A program made the translations under genes and the position numbers. A DNA stretch of 49,515 nt, taken from assembly GCA_964572965.1 (NCBI GenBank), contig CAZNHL010000025.1, positions 1 to 49,515 of the forward strand, in the 5' to 3' direction. Below, piece after piece: positions 15,581 to 24,233 of the stretch. Below the pieces are notes generated by a model. It did not search any database. It was given only the letters and a program-made list of their open reading frames with translations, and was not told where the DNA came from. This stretch comes from CAZNHL01 sp964572965. Its GTDB lineage: Bacteria > Bacteroidota > Bacteroidia > Cytophagales > UBA9547. Position 1 is the stretch's first letter, and each line of letters begins with the position of its first letter.

Positions 15581-16504
15581 TTAGGACACGAATTTAGACT
15601 GGTATTGTCGCGGTGTAATCCCCTCCTTTTGTCTGAATAATCTCACGAAGTAATTCAAGTCATTAAAGCCTAGTTCATAGCTTATTGCCGTTACTTTGAT
15701 ATTGGGGTTAGCTAACAGTTCTTTGGCCCTGTTCAGCTTTTCTTTGAGGATATATTCAAGCGGGCTTACTCCTAATTCTTTTTTGAAAGCCCTGAAAAAT
15801 GACGCTTTGCTCATACACGCCTTGTCACTCAGCTCCGAAATCTGAATTTTCTCATTGATGTTCTCTTTGATATACTGAACGATAAAAGCCAGTGGATTTG
15901 CAGTGCTTTCTTTCTGAAAATTATTGTCAACAGCAATCATATTCTGTGTCTGCATCATACGGATCAGCAGTTCTTTTACTGCCAGGTCTGCCAGTACATT
16001 TTTACCTTTTGAATTGTCAGAACAGATCCTGATTAACTTATTGATGAGCAAGGCAATATCCTCATTATTATAAAGGTGGTATTTATCATAATCTAATGAC
16101 CACTCATTTTGTATAAACTCTTTTGGCAAGTACTCATTAAGGTATTGCAGCGTTTTCCGTATGTGTGTTTCGTCAATAGCCAAAGCAATACACTGGGTAG
16201 GATTTAAGCCTGTTGCCTCCGGAAAGTCTATTTTCATAGTTACATCAGGTGGCACAATAACTGTCTCTCCCGGAACATAATCAAAACCGGGGTTATCATA
16301 CATATGCATCACCTTTTTACCCCGAACCATACTCGTTACCACAAAATCGCTAAAGGTTAACGGCACTGCATAAGACTTCATATGAGTTTCGAAAACATTT
16401 AACTCACAATGTTCCAGTGAATAAACAGTCCTGTTTTCAACCAATGTCTTAAGTTTAGTTTCGCTGGTAACAGGTACCAATGATAATTCATATTTTATTG
16501 GCAT
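15581..16504 (-). CDS. AraC-family transcriptional regulator of the aldehyde dehydrogenase locus
   Basis: A 307-residue protein with an N-terminal AraC_N-type sensor domain (about 25-190; VVTSMVRGKKVMHMYDNPG, then DYVPGETVIVPPDV). A C-terminal pair of helix-turn-helix motifs follows at about 207-303 (ISELSDKACMSKASFFRAFK, then ISYELGFNDLNYFVRLFRQK and TPRQY). It is transcribed divergently from an aldehyde dehydrogenase that is followed by a DUF779 gene. This AraC / aldehyde dehydrogenase / DUF779 trio is a recurring arrangement, so the regulator probably activates the dehydrogenase in response to an aldehyde or alcohol. The shared 292-base gap should hold its operator. Confidence 0.9.
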   Translation of the reverse strand: MPIKYELSLVPVTSETKLKTLVENRTVYSLEHCELNVFETHMKSYAVPLTFSDFVVTSMVRGKKVMHMYDNPGFDYVPGETVIVPPDVTMKIDFPEATGLNPTQCIALAIDETHIRKTLQYLNEYLPKEFIQNEWSLDYDKYHLYNNEDIALLINKLIRICSDNSKGKNVLADLAVKELLIRMMQTQNMIAVDNNFQKESTANPLAFIVQYIKENINEKIQISELSDKACMSKASFFRAFKKELGVSPLEYILKEKLNRAKELLANPNIKVTAISYELGFNDLNYFVRLFRQKEGITPRQYQSKFVS

Positions 16505-16796
16505 AGGATAAGCAGAATAATTTTAACCAAAACTTATACTTTAAAGAAGTCTCTGTATAGCTAACGTTTAAACTGAATAAGAGTTTAACCTTCTAATTAC
16601 AAATATGTGTTACAACTTAAATAATAACATATTAGACATGTACAATTAACCTGCGGAAAAACTCAAGAAGGCTCACAAAAACAGATAGTCGATTAATACA
16701 ATTTAATATTGATAAAATAATGCTATCATATTGACCTTTTTCTGCTAATCTATCGAGACTATAATGCGTTTGTTTGTTCTATAAACTGAACGACTT

Positions 16797-18302
16797 ATGG
16801 GAAATATAGCAGAAAGACCAAAATTTAAAGCCCAATATGGCAATTACATCAATGGCGAGTTTGTAGCTCCAAAAAATGGGGAATACTTTGAGAATGTATC
16901 TCCTATTGACGGAAAAGTGTTTACTAAAGCTGCCCGTTCGGGGAAAGAGGATATTGAAGCAGCACTTGATTCTTCACACAAAGCCTTTGAAACCTGGAGC
17001 AAAACATCTGCTACAACACGCAGTAATATTTTGCTTAAAATTGCTCAGGTAATTGAAGATAACCTCGAATACCTGGCTATTGTAGAAACAATAGATAATG
17101 GCAAGCCATTGAGAGAAACCATGGCAGCAGATCTTCCATTGTGTGTTGACCACTTCAGGTATTTCGCAGGTGTAATCCGTGCAGAAGAAGGTGCTATTGC
17201 AGAACATGACGAACATACAGTAAGCATTGCGCTGCACGAACCGTTAGGTGTAGTCGGGCAGATTATTCCATGGAACTTCCCTTTGCTGATGGCAACATGG
17301 AAAATTGCTCCGGCATTGGCCGCAGGTTGTTGCGCTATTGTAAAACCTGCCGAACAGACTCCTACTTCTATTATGGTGCTGATGGAGTTGATCGGTCACC
17401 TGCTTCCTCCCGGTGTATTGAATATTGTATCAGGTTTCGGACCTGAAGCCGGTAAGCCTCTGGCAACTTCTTCCCGAATTGCAAAAGTTGCTTTTACCGG
17501 TGAAACAACAACAGGAAGGCTGATTATGCAATATGCTTCAGAAAATATTATTCCTGTAACAATGGAACTTGGCGGTAAATCTCCGAACATTTTCTTCCCT
17601 TCTGTTGCTGACCATGACGATGACTTCTTTGACAAAGCTATTGAAGGCGCTGTGCTCTTCGCATTGAATCAGGGTGAAGTTTGTACCTGCCCTTCACGTA
17701 TGCTTGTACATGAAAGCATTTATGACAAGTTTATGAAGCGCGTAATTGAGCGTACTAAGGCCATTGTTGCCGGTAATCCGCTGGATAAAGCTACCATGAT
17801 TGGAGCACAGGCATCCAATGATCAGTACGAGAAAATCCTTTCTTATTTAAAGATCGGTAAAGAAGAAGGTGCTGAAGTATTGGCTGGCGGTACTGCCGCC
17901 CAGCTCCCGGGTGAATTAGGCGGCGGTTATTACATACAACCAACCATTCTGAAAGGGAACAATAAAATGCGTGTTTTCCAGGAAGAAATCTTCGGACCCG
18001 TTGTTTGTGTAACAACTTTTAAAACAACAGAAGAAGCCTTGGCTATTGCCAATGACTCATTATATGGTTTGGGCGCAGGTGTATGGACACGTGATGCACA
18101 TGAATTGTATCAGGTACCACGTGCTATACAGGCCGGACGTGTCTGGGTGAACTGTTACCATGCTTACCCTGCCCATGCACCTTTCGGGGGATATAAAAAA
18201 TCGGGCTTCGGTCGTGAAAACCACAAAATGATGTTGGGTCACTACCGTCAGACAAAAAACATGCTGATTTCTTATAACAAGCAAAAACTTGGGTTCTTTT
18301 AA
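16797..18302 (+). CDS. NAD-dependent aldehyde dehydrogenase (ExaC/AldB type)
   Basis: A 501-residue protein of normal length that oxidises acetaldehyde or related aldehydes to acids with NAD(P). Motifs in order: IIPWNFPLLMATWKIAPALA (cofactor site), KPAEQTPTS, AFTGETTTGR, TMELGGKSPNIFF (general base Glu), NQGEVCTCPSR (catalytic Cys; the CxC pair is typical of the AldB/ExaC subgroup), EEIFGPV and PFGGYKKSGFGRENHKMML. The divergent AraC gene and the following DUF779 gene are its usual partners. The stop is immediately followed by the 10-N gap at 18303-18312. Confidence 0.95.
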   Translation: MGNIAERPKFKAQYGNYINGEFVAPKNGEYFENVSPIDGKVFTKAARSGKEDIEAALDSSHKAFETWSKTSATTRSNILLKIAQVIEDNLEYLAIVETIDNGKPLRETMAADLPLCVDHFRYFAGVIRAEEGAIAEHDEHTVSIALHEPLGVVGQIIPWNFPLLMATWKIAPALAAGCCAIVKPAEQTPTSIMVLMELIGHLLPPGVLNIVSGFGPEAGKPLATSSRIAKVAFTGETTTGRLIMQYASENIIPVTMELGGKSPNIFFPSVADHDDDFFDKAIEGAVLFALNQGEVCTCPSRMLVHESIYDKFMKRVIERTKAIVAGNPLDKATMIGAQASNDQYEKILSYLKIGKEEGAEVLAGGTAAQLPGELGGGYYIQPTILKGNNKMRVFQEEIFGPVVCVTTFKTTEEALAIANDSLYGLGAGVWTRDAHELYQVPRAIQAGRVWVNCYHAYPAHAPFGGYKKSGFGRENHKMMLGHYRQTKNMLISYNKQKLGFF

Positions 18303-18312
18303 NNNNNNNNNN
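18303..18312. other. 10-N assembly gap
   Basis: Ten unknown bases directly after the aldehyde dehydrogenase stop and directly before one arm of a ~50-base inverted repeat. The fixed length of 10 matches the other three gaps in the window, so it is a placeholder and not a measured distance. Confidence 0.95.
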
Positions 18313-18453
18313 AAGAAGAGAAAATATAGCTGGCTGATAATGAGAAGAACACAGGGTACGGGTTTGCTTAGCTGCTACCATTCCTCAGTCAACATTGCAT
18401 TTTCCGTACCCTTGTGTTCTTCTCATTATCAGCCAGCTATATTTTCTCTTCTT
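18313..18453. repeat. Foldback with ~50-base nearly perfect arms
   Basis: Arm 18313-18361 and arm 18404-18453 are reverse complements over 49-50 bases, with a single one-base indel (ACACAGGG against ACACAAGGG). The loop is 42 bases. It lies between the aldehyde dehydrogenase and DUF779 genes. It could be a MITE-like foldback or an unusually long terminator. Because one arm begins exactly at an N gap, an assembly artefact (inverted duplication at a contig end) is equally possible. Confidence 0.7.
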
Positions 18454-18467
18454 TAAATTCCTGACAT

Positions 18468-18842
18468 ATGACACAGCGCGTTTTGATTAGTCCTGAAGCA
18501 GAAACAATAGTGAATAAGTTAAAGCTGGCAAATGGTCAACTGATGTTCCACCAAAGCGGCGGATGCTGTGACGGTTCGCAACCCATGTGTTTTCCGAAAG
18601 GAGAATTCATTATAGGCTCAAATGATGTGTTGCTTGGTACAATTGCTGGTTGTGAGTTTTATATGAGCAGAGATCAGTTTGAATACTGGCAGCACACACA
18701 ACTTACTATTGATATTACACCTGGACGAGGCTCTAGTTTTTCACTCGAAATTCCGCTGGGTGTTCGCTTCATTGTAAGATCCAGGTTGTTTACAGAACAG
18801 GAAGCAGCCTCTTTAGCCCCGATAGGTATCAATATCCCATAA
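18468..18842 (+). CDS. DUF779 protein associated with aldehyde dehydrogenase
   Basis: A 124-residue protein of the DUF779 family (about the usual length). It shows MFHQSGGCCDGSQPMCFPKG with three cysteines that may bind a metal, GTIAGCEFYMSRDQFEYW, and DITPGRGSSFSLEIPLGVRF. Genes of this family sit next to acetaldehyde dehydrogenases in many bacteria. The biochemical role is not established; a metal-binding accessory or redox role is a guess. The ATG at 18468 follows the foldback by 14 bases, so the foldback would be part of the mRNA if the two genes are co-transcribed. Confidence 0.9.
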   Translation: MTQRVLISPEAETIVNKLKLANGQLMFHQSGGCCDGSQPMCFPKGEFIIGSNDVLLGTIAGCEFYMSRDQFEYWQHTQLTIDITPGRGSSFSLEIPLGVRFIVRSRLFTEQEAASLAPIGINIP

Positions 18843-18843
18843 A

Positions 18844-18875
18844 AAAGCGGATCGTTTGCACGAATCCGCCTTTAA
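18844..18875. terminator. Terminator between DUF779 gene and lipoprotein gene
   Basis: AAAGCGGAT pairs with ATCCGCCTTT around a short loop (cgtttgcacga). The genes on both sides end toward it, so it may act in both directions. Confidence 0.65.
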
Positions 18876-18890
18876 CTCCAGCCAATCTCC

Positions 18891-19982
18891 TTATTTTGAG
18901 CTCATTTGATTAATTAATGTAAGCAACTGACTTTCTGTTACCTGAGAAAGATTAAAGCTGACTGTTGAATAATTGGCAGAGCCTGCCGGACTTGCTACTG
19001 TTACATCCTTTTGTTCAGCATAAAACACACCATTAACAGAACTGATTGCCAGGAATGTACCCTCTATACCAACCGGTATCATATTCTGATAGCTCAGGAA
19101 ACCTTCAAAACCAGCCGGAGGCGCCATAATCACATTATACAACTTGATTACAGTGTTCATACCTTTTGGCTTAAAATAAAGCATTGACGGCTCTTCTCCT
19201 GAATAATTCTGACCAGTCTGATTGTTAAAGTGATTGGTAAAGTAAGCCAGCAATGTAATTTTAGTACCGGGAACAGAATATAGCACATCGCAGTTAACCC
19301 ATTGGAATAAAGTGTTCAGTTTAAAGTCCAGAGAACTGTTTGTGCTATTAAAGAAAGCATATTCACTTGGCTTCAGCGTCCAGTCTAAACCTTTGTTTAC
19401 ATAACCCTGAGTAGTAAGAGTAACAGGATTATTCTGATAATCATGTCCGGAGTTTGTAATTGTTACAGCAGAGTCGCCGGACCACAAAGCAACTTCTTTT
19501 ATACCAGCACCATTAGCCTGTCTGAATGGCACCTGTACTCCTACAGCGCTGTCTTTTTTCAATTCTAAATCGACTCCCCCTTGCTGCGCTCTTACAAAAA
19601 ACTCTCCGTAAGAAATAAGTATTTCGCCATTATTTGTTACTGTCGGCTTATCGCCCAGTATCATACCGCTTGCCTCCGTAATTTCTTTAACACTAACACT
19701 GACAGCACCGGTAACAGCGCTTCCATCCTTCTTCACAAATACGTTTGCAGGTATTTTATATTTAACACCCTTGGTAGAAGTAAATGTACCTCCTCTGGTT
19801 GCTTCAATAGAAAACACTTCAAACTGAGGCCCGTTCTTTCTCATAAAAGCGGCAATCGCTTGTCCATCCTTATTGTCCTTAATACCAGGAGCCGGGTTGG
19901 AGCTCTCATCCTTCTTACATGCTGTAAAGCTTAAACAAGCTGCTACAATCAATAGCACTGAATTAAATCCTAACTTTTTCAT
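18891..19982 (-). CDS. Lipoprotein with ZU5/carboxypeptidase-like beta domain
   Basis: A 363-residue protein. The lipobox at residues 18-21 (LSFTAC, then KKDESSN) marks an outer-membrane or surface lipoprotein of Bacteroidota. The block GGTFTSTKGVKYKIPANVFV, then VTGAVSVSVKEITEASGMIL, resembles ZU5-like beta domains seen in many Bacteroidota lipoproteins. The rest is beta-rich with no catalytic motif. It lies downstream of the sigma/anti-sigma pair on the same strand, but a strong terminator (20091-20127) and 160 bases lie between. It may be a separate unit or a target gene. Confidence 0.75.
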   Translation of the reverse strand: MKKLGFNSVLLIVAACLSFTACKKDESSNPAPGIKDNKDGQAIAAFMRKNGPQFEVFSIEATRGGTFTSTKGVKYKIPANVFVKKDGSAVTGAVSVSVKEITEASGMILGDKPTVTNNGEILISYGEFFVRAQQGGVDLELKKDSAVGVQVPFRQANGAGIKEVALWSGDSAVTITNSGHDYQNNPVTLTTQGYVNKGLDWTLKPSEYAFFNSTNSSLDFKLNTLFQWVNCDVLYSVPGTKITLLAYFTNHFNNQTGQNYSGEEPSMLYFKPKGMNTVIKLYNVIMAPPAGFEGFLSYQNMIPVGIEGTFLAISSVNGVFYAEQKDVTVASPAGSANYSTVSFNLSQVTESQLLTLINQMSSK

Positions 19983-20090
19983 AATAGTAATGTTTGGTTT
20001 AAAAATTGAGGTTTCATAGGTAGATCAAGTACCACCTGATCTTGTTACCTGCTTCCTTGATCTTTTTTCAAAAAATAATTCCTGAAAAAC

Positions 20091-20127
20091 AAAAAGGCCC
20101 ATGAGACAAAATCTCATGGGCCTTTTT
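20091..20127 (-). terminator. Strong intrinsic terminator after the anti-sigma gene
   Basis: AAAAAGGCCCATGAGA (20091-20106) pairs exactly with TCTCATGGGCCTTTTT (20112-20127) around a 5-base loop. It lies 19 bases beyond the stop of the TPR anti-sigma-like gene on the minus strand and closes the four-gene CHAT/sigma unit. Confidence 0.9.
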
Positions 20128-20145
20128 ACCATAAATTGTTTATGA

Positions 20146-20868
20146 TTACTTCTTTATCAGTTCCAACGCTTTTTCATAATAAACAGATTTTTTAGAAACG
20201 CGGCCGGCATAAATAACCGCCTGTTCTTTATGCCCTGTTTTAGAATAAGCATAAGCAGTAAAATAAGCAGCATCTTCTTTATAAACCGAGACACCGTCTG
20301 CAATCGGCTTCAGCTCTATGGCCGCTCTTTCATATTGTTCCTGTCCAAAGCTGCTCAAACCTAAATAGTAAGAGAACTCGGCATTGGCGGGTTCTGCCTG
20401 ATGTAGCGATTCCAGCAAACTATGGCTCAACTGATAGTTTTCATTATTGAAAGCATCAACTGCTTTGTTGTGTGTTTCTTTTTCAGGAGTAGCTCCCCTG
20501 GTTACCACGGCATTCATTTTCGGCAATTGCTGGCTTGCGCCGTGGTATACTACTTTTATTAAAAAAAGCAGTGCAATGCTTGCCGCAATGGTTACAGGGA
20601 TAATCCAGCGTGACAACTTAATCCCTTTTCCTGATCCGGAATGGTCATTAAAATACTCTTTACCTAAAGGATCCAGGCTCTTTTTCAGACGCTCTGCTCC
20701 TTCTTCTGCATGTACATGCCTGGTAATCACCTTGCTCATATGCTGTTGTAATTCCAGCTCTTTGGCAAGTAAAGGATTTACAGCAAGCTCCTGCTCAAAA
20801 CGATGTTTCTCTTCGTCGTTCAGCAGACCGTCGATGTACTCATGTATTTTGTCAAAATAGTTTTCCAT
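20146..20868 (-). CDS. Anti-sigma-like membrane protein with periplasmic TPR
   Basis: A 240-residue protein in three parts. Residues 1-50 (KIHEYIDGLLNDEEKHRFEQ, then LAVNPLLAKELELQ) are the acidic helical start common to Bacteroidota anti-sigma factors, though without a zinc His-Cys motif. One membrane helix spans about 88-107 (WIIPVTIAASIALLFLIKVV). Residues about 130-240 are TPR-like helices (AFNNENYQLSHSLLESLHQA, FSYYLGLSSFGQEQYERAAI). It starts 11 bases after the ECF sigma gene, so it is likely that sigma factor's membrane partner, holding it until a periplasmic signal reaches the TPR part. That role is inferred from order and topology. Confidence 0.75.
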   Translation of the reverse strand: MENYFDKIHEYIDGLLNDEEKHRFEQELAVNPLLAKELELQQHMSKVITRHVHAEEGAERLKKSLDPLGKEYFNDHSGSGKGIKLSRWIIPVTIAASIALLFLIKVVYHGASQQLPKMNAVVTRGATPEKETHNKAVDAFNNENYQLSHSLLESLHQAEPANAEFSYYLGLSSFGQEQYERAAIELKPIADGVSVYKEDAAYFTAYAYSKTGHKEQAVIYAGRVSKKSVYYEKALELIKK

Positions 20869-20879
20869 AATGGTAAATC

Positions 20880-21473
20880 TTAAGGGTTGAACGAAGGGTG
20901 GAGTTTAGCCATTTTTCCAAGCTGACTCATGCATTCGCTTTTTTTCTTTCTCAAATAAGCATAGGTTAAGCCAAGTGAGGCAGCTACCTGTTCCTGATGC
21001 TCGTTTGACATGCATGCTTTGATTACCTCTCTGCATCTGTCACCGAGTTGGTCCAACAGTTCCATGATCAATGATTCTCGCTCTACAAGAGTAGCATACA
21101 GACCGGCATCCTGTTGTTCCGTTTCTTTGTAAGCAGATAAATCATCTGTATAGTTTGTTACCGGACTACGCCCCTTTTTCTTGAGGGCATTCAGCCACTT
21201 TCTTTTACAAACCAGAATCAGAAAAGGCTCAAAAGGACAGGTCAGTGTAAATTTGCCGTCGACAGCCATCTTGTATATTTCCAGTAAAGACTCCTGAAAA
21301 ATATCGGCAGCATCGGCAGCCGTACCGCTGTTAGCTACAATCATCCGCTGTACTTTATGCGCATACAGGCGGTAAATCTCCCTGATACCAAAAGAATCAT
21401 TTTTCTGAAGACTAATGATATATTTCTGATCAGGATGTTTTTTCTCTGTTAAATCTCCAATCACTGCTTCCAT
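20880..21473 (-). CDS. ECF-type RNA polymerase sigma factor
   Basis: A 197-residue protein. Region 2 is near residues 50-75 (GTAADAADIFQESLLEIYKM) and CPFEPFLILVCKRKWLNALK follows. Region 4 is near 140-190 (LLDQLGDRCREVIKACMSNE, HQEQVAASLGLTYAYLRKKK). It directs core RNA polymerase to a specific promoter set. The next gene, 11 bases on, is an anti-sigma-like membrane protein, and the preceding gene on the strand (107 bases away) is a TPR-CHAT protease. The position suggests this sigma factor serves an envelope-linked response involving that protease. Confidence 0.9.
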   Translation of the reverse strand: MEAVIGDLTEKKHPDQKYIISLQKNDSFGIREIYRLYAHKVQRMIVANSGTAADAADIFQESLLEIYKMAVDGKFTLTCPFEPFLILVCKRKWLNALKKKGRSPVTNYTDDLSAYKETEQQDAGLYATLVERESLIMELLDQLGDRCREVIKACMSNEHQEQVAASLGLTYAYLRKKKSECMSQLGKMAKLHPSFNP

Positions 21474-21580
21474 AATGTCTTATAAAAACGGTTAAAAATA
21501 GCGTTGTTTACAATTGATATTCTTTCCCAGCTCACCTGAGCTGACTGTTTACTCAGTATATCAACGCTTCCGGTAAATTG

Positions 21581-24208
21581 TTACCTCTTATTTTTATTTC
21601 TTCGTTTTATAATTAAAAAAACCGCTACTACTACTCCTGAAAGCAAAAGTGCTGCCGGATAACTGTTCCATTTATTTTTCCTTTCAATAACAATTTCCAC
21701 ATCCGAACCTGTAAAGCTCAGAGAAGCCCAATACCAAGGATTATGTAACGCTACAGGACTATTATTAAGGTAAATGCGTTTAGCTTCTGCCAAAGCTGAT
21801 GCCGGGTGGTGTGTTTTTGCCAGCCGCTCATAAAAAAGTCCGATTATTGGCGGCATTGTAGCATCATCAACAGGCCACTGAGAAGCNNNNNNNNNNATTA
21901 CCCCTTTTACTCCTTTACTTAAAAAAGCCTTATTTAACCCTTCTGCTCCTTCGGCTGTTATCAATTTTCCGGAAGCAGTATAACAGGCTGATAAAATTAC
22001 CAAAGGAGACTGTGTAGTAGTATATTGGATCTTGTCAAGGGTAAGCTTTTTATCCAAAGCAAGATATGGCCCTGTAACCTCATCCACTATTGCGTGTGTT
22101 GCCACGTGAATAACAGCAGGTGTATTCAAGGCATTAATAAAAGCCTGATCACCGGCTTCCTCATTTTCATAAACAGTGCTTTTGAAATTATCTCCTACGA
22201 TCCCACTTTCCTCTTCTGCAAAAGGTAAATCAGCCAGACCATCATCGTGCCTGTTCTTCATAAAAACAGCAATATCAGAACGATAAACCGGATGCCGGTC
22301 ATTACTCTGATCTAACAGCAGCGTATAAGTATAAGTAATAACTTTACCCTGTACAAAAAAATGCCTCCCGTTGTCACAAAGCGCATCAACAGGTACATTG
22401 TAAATAAAACCATCAGGCGACAACTCCAGTCTTCTTTTTTTGAGTAAATCCAAGTCAGGAATCAATTGTCTCAATATAATTTCTGAACTGACCTGATAAG
22501 CTCTAGGGTCATTGTTGTAATTAGCCGGGCCGCTTTTAAAATAACGATCTGTAAATGTGCTGACACGTGTATAAAGATTACTGTCAGACAATTGCTTAAC
22601 CAGCAGTGCCTGCTCAGTTTTTATAAAAACATAGCTGTTACTGTTACCTTCTTCATTTATCAGCCAGCTGACAAAATCTTTGTTAATTGCTTCTTTACTT
22701 AAATACTTTAAAAAAGAAGCTTTATCCGGTATCCTGAAATGTTTTTCCGAATAGTTCTCCGCCAACTGAAATTTCAGTTCAATTTCCTGAACCTGCTGTC
22801 TCAATTGTTTTATTTTAACACTGTCATGCACTCCCGCAATCTCTTCATGCAAATATCTTAATTGCGCCATTGCCTGCTGAAAAGCACTATCTGCCCCTTC
22901 CTGCTGCCATTGTCTGGTACGGTCTATTTCCATCAATAACTGACGCCCTTTCGACAATTCCGTAAGCCAAAGCATCTGAGAAGCTAAAACTTCTTGCTTA
23001 GCGCCACTACTTTTATCATAAACGGCTTTCATGAAAGTTACTGCTTCATTGAGTATTTTGCGGTTCCCGGAAGAATTGAAATAGTTGCTCTGTTTGTTGA
23101 CAATAAACTGTTGTACCAGGTAATCATTTTCAATTGCTTTTTCATAAAAAAAAGCTGCAGAATCAGAGAAAGTGTGTACATAGCATCTCGCTAAACCTAC
23201 AACTGCATCAGTAATTGTATTGTCAGGAAAAGAATAGTGCCCATTTTTTAAACCAAATAAGTTCAGCACCTTTTCAAAATCAGATCGGGCATTACTCCAT
23301 TGACGTTGTTCTGCAAAAAGATTACCACGCACTTCATAAAGCTTTGACTTTTCGCGGCTTTTAGTACCAGAAAAGGCTTTTTCAGCAATTTTTATTGCTT
23401 CATTAATTGAACGATGGGCTGTGACAAAATCCTTCCTGTCCTGCGCCAGCGTACTCTGAAGTTCTAATGCTGACAATTGCCAGACAATTGTGTCTCCGTT
23501 GAAAGATTTCCGATCAAAAAATTTTAAAGCAAGTTCATTATAAAATACAGCACTGTCGGTTTTGCCTGCTATCTCAAAACTCTGAGCCAAAGTATTATAT
23601 AGCTGTGCTGAAGTTGTATTGGTACTATTAATAAGAGCAAGTCCGTTTCTACATGCACCAAGAACACGGTCATGTTGTTTTGTCTGTAAAAAAGTAATGG
23701 CAATGTTATTGTATAAAGCAGGCAGGATATCTGTCCGTTTCGCTTCTTTGGCAATGTTAATGGCTAATTGTTGCAGTAATATTGCTTTCTCAAAATCACC
23801 GGTACGTGTATACAAATTGCCCAAAGGCTTGGCAATGTAATTATAGAAATCTATTCCGGCCGGACTTTGCTTTTGATAATAAGTGAATGCTTTTTCAAAA
23901 TAAGTAATGCTCTTTAGCACATAACCTTCATCTTTCAGGCAAAAGCCTATATTAATCAGCAGTAATTCATAAAGTGTTTTTCCTTCTTCAGAAAAAGGCA
24001 ATGTTTTTACCTGATTTATCAGAGAGTCCGGGTTATAAATACAAGCTTCCGGATGATCATAAGTCACGTCAATCAAGGCTTTCAATTGAATAGCAAGCTG
24101 CTTTTCATTAACCTGAATCAAGGATCGTTTACCTGTTTCTCTGCTCTTTTCCTGACAAGCAACTATGAACAGGCTAAATCCCAGAAAGATGCTCAAAAAA
24201 GAATTCAT
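21581..24208 (-). CDS. Envelope-anchored TPR-CHAT caspase-like protease
   Basis: The frame is open to 24286, but I prefer the ATG at 24208. It gives a lipoprotein-type signal (MNSFLSIFLGFSLFIVAC) and leaves 25 bases after the previous stop, not an overlap. Residues about 70-370 are TPR-like helices (LYNNIAITFLQTKQHDRVLG, LYNTLAQSFEIAGKTDSAVF). The C-terminal CHAT domain (about 570-840) has VIHVATHA with catalytic His705 and LSACYTASG with Cys742, so the dyad is intact. A final membrane helix (about 850-867) and a KRRNKNKR tail imply the protease faces the periplasm. The N gap at 21887-21896 falls in GVKGV/ASQWP and probably hides a single base. Confidence 0.88.
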   Translation of the reverse strand: MNSFLSIFLGFSLFIVACQEKSRETGKRSLIQVNEKQLAIQLKALIDVTYDHPEACIYNPDSLINQVKTLPFSEEGKTLYELLLINIGFCLKDEGYVLKSITYFEKAFTYYQKQSPAGIDFYNYIAKPLGNLYTRTGDFEKAILLQQLAINIAKEAKRTDILPALYNNIAITFLQTKQHDRVLGACRNGLALINSTNTTSAQLYNTLAQSFEIAGKTDSAVFYNELALKFFDRKSFNGDTIVWQLSALELQSTLAQDRKDFVTAHRSINEAIKIAEKAFSGTKSREKSKLYEVRGNLFAEQRQWSNARSDFEKVLNLFGLKNGHYSFPDNTITDAVVGLARCYVHTFSDSAAFFYEKAIENDYLVQQFIVNKQSNYFNSSGNRKILNEAVTFMKAVYDKSSGAKQEVLASQMLWLTELSKGRQLLMEIDRTRQWQQEGADSAFQQAMAQLRYLHEEIAGVHDSVKIKQLRQQVQEIELKFQLAENYSEKHFRIPDKASFLKYLSKEAINKDFVSWLINEEGNSNSYVFIKTEQALLVKQLSDSNLYTRVSTFTDRYFKSGPANYNNDPRAYQVSSEIILRQLIPDLDLLKKRRLELSPDGFIYNVPVDALCDNGRHFFVQGKVITYTYTLLLDQSNDRHPVYRSDIAVFMKNRHDDGLADLPFAEEESGIVGDNFKSTVYENEEAGDQAFINALNTPAVIHVATHAIVDEVTGPYLALDKKLTLDKIQYTTTQSPLVILSACYTASGKLITAEGAEGLNKAFLSKGVKGVXXXXASQWPVDDATMPPIIGLFYERLAKTHHPASALAEAKRIYLNNSPVALHNPWYWASLSFTGSDVEIVIERKNKWNSYPAALLLSGVVVAVFLIIKRRNKNKR
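21887..21896. other. 10-N gap inside the CHAT gene
   Basis: The coding strand reads GGG GTA AT, gap, GCT TCT CAG TGG. CHAT proteins normally have GVxxVIASxWP here, so a single missing base would restore VIASQWP. The ten Ns (1 + 9) happen to keep the frame. Confidence 0.8.
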
Positions 24209-24233
24209 CGAAATCAATTGCGCAATTATACTT

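Noticed and set aside
19581..19934. 117-codon frame opposite the lipoprotein gene
   Set aside because: Antisense shadow of a gene with a clear lipobox.
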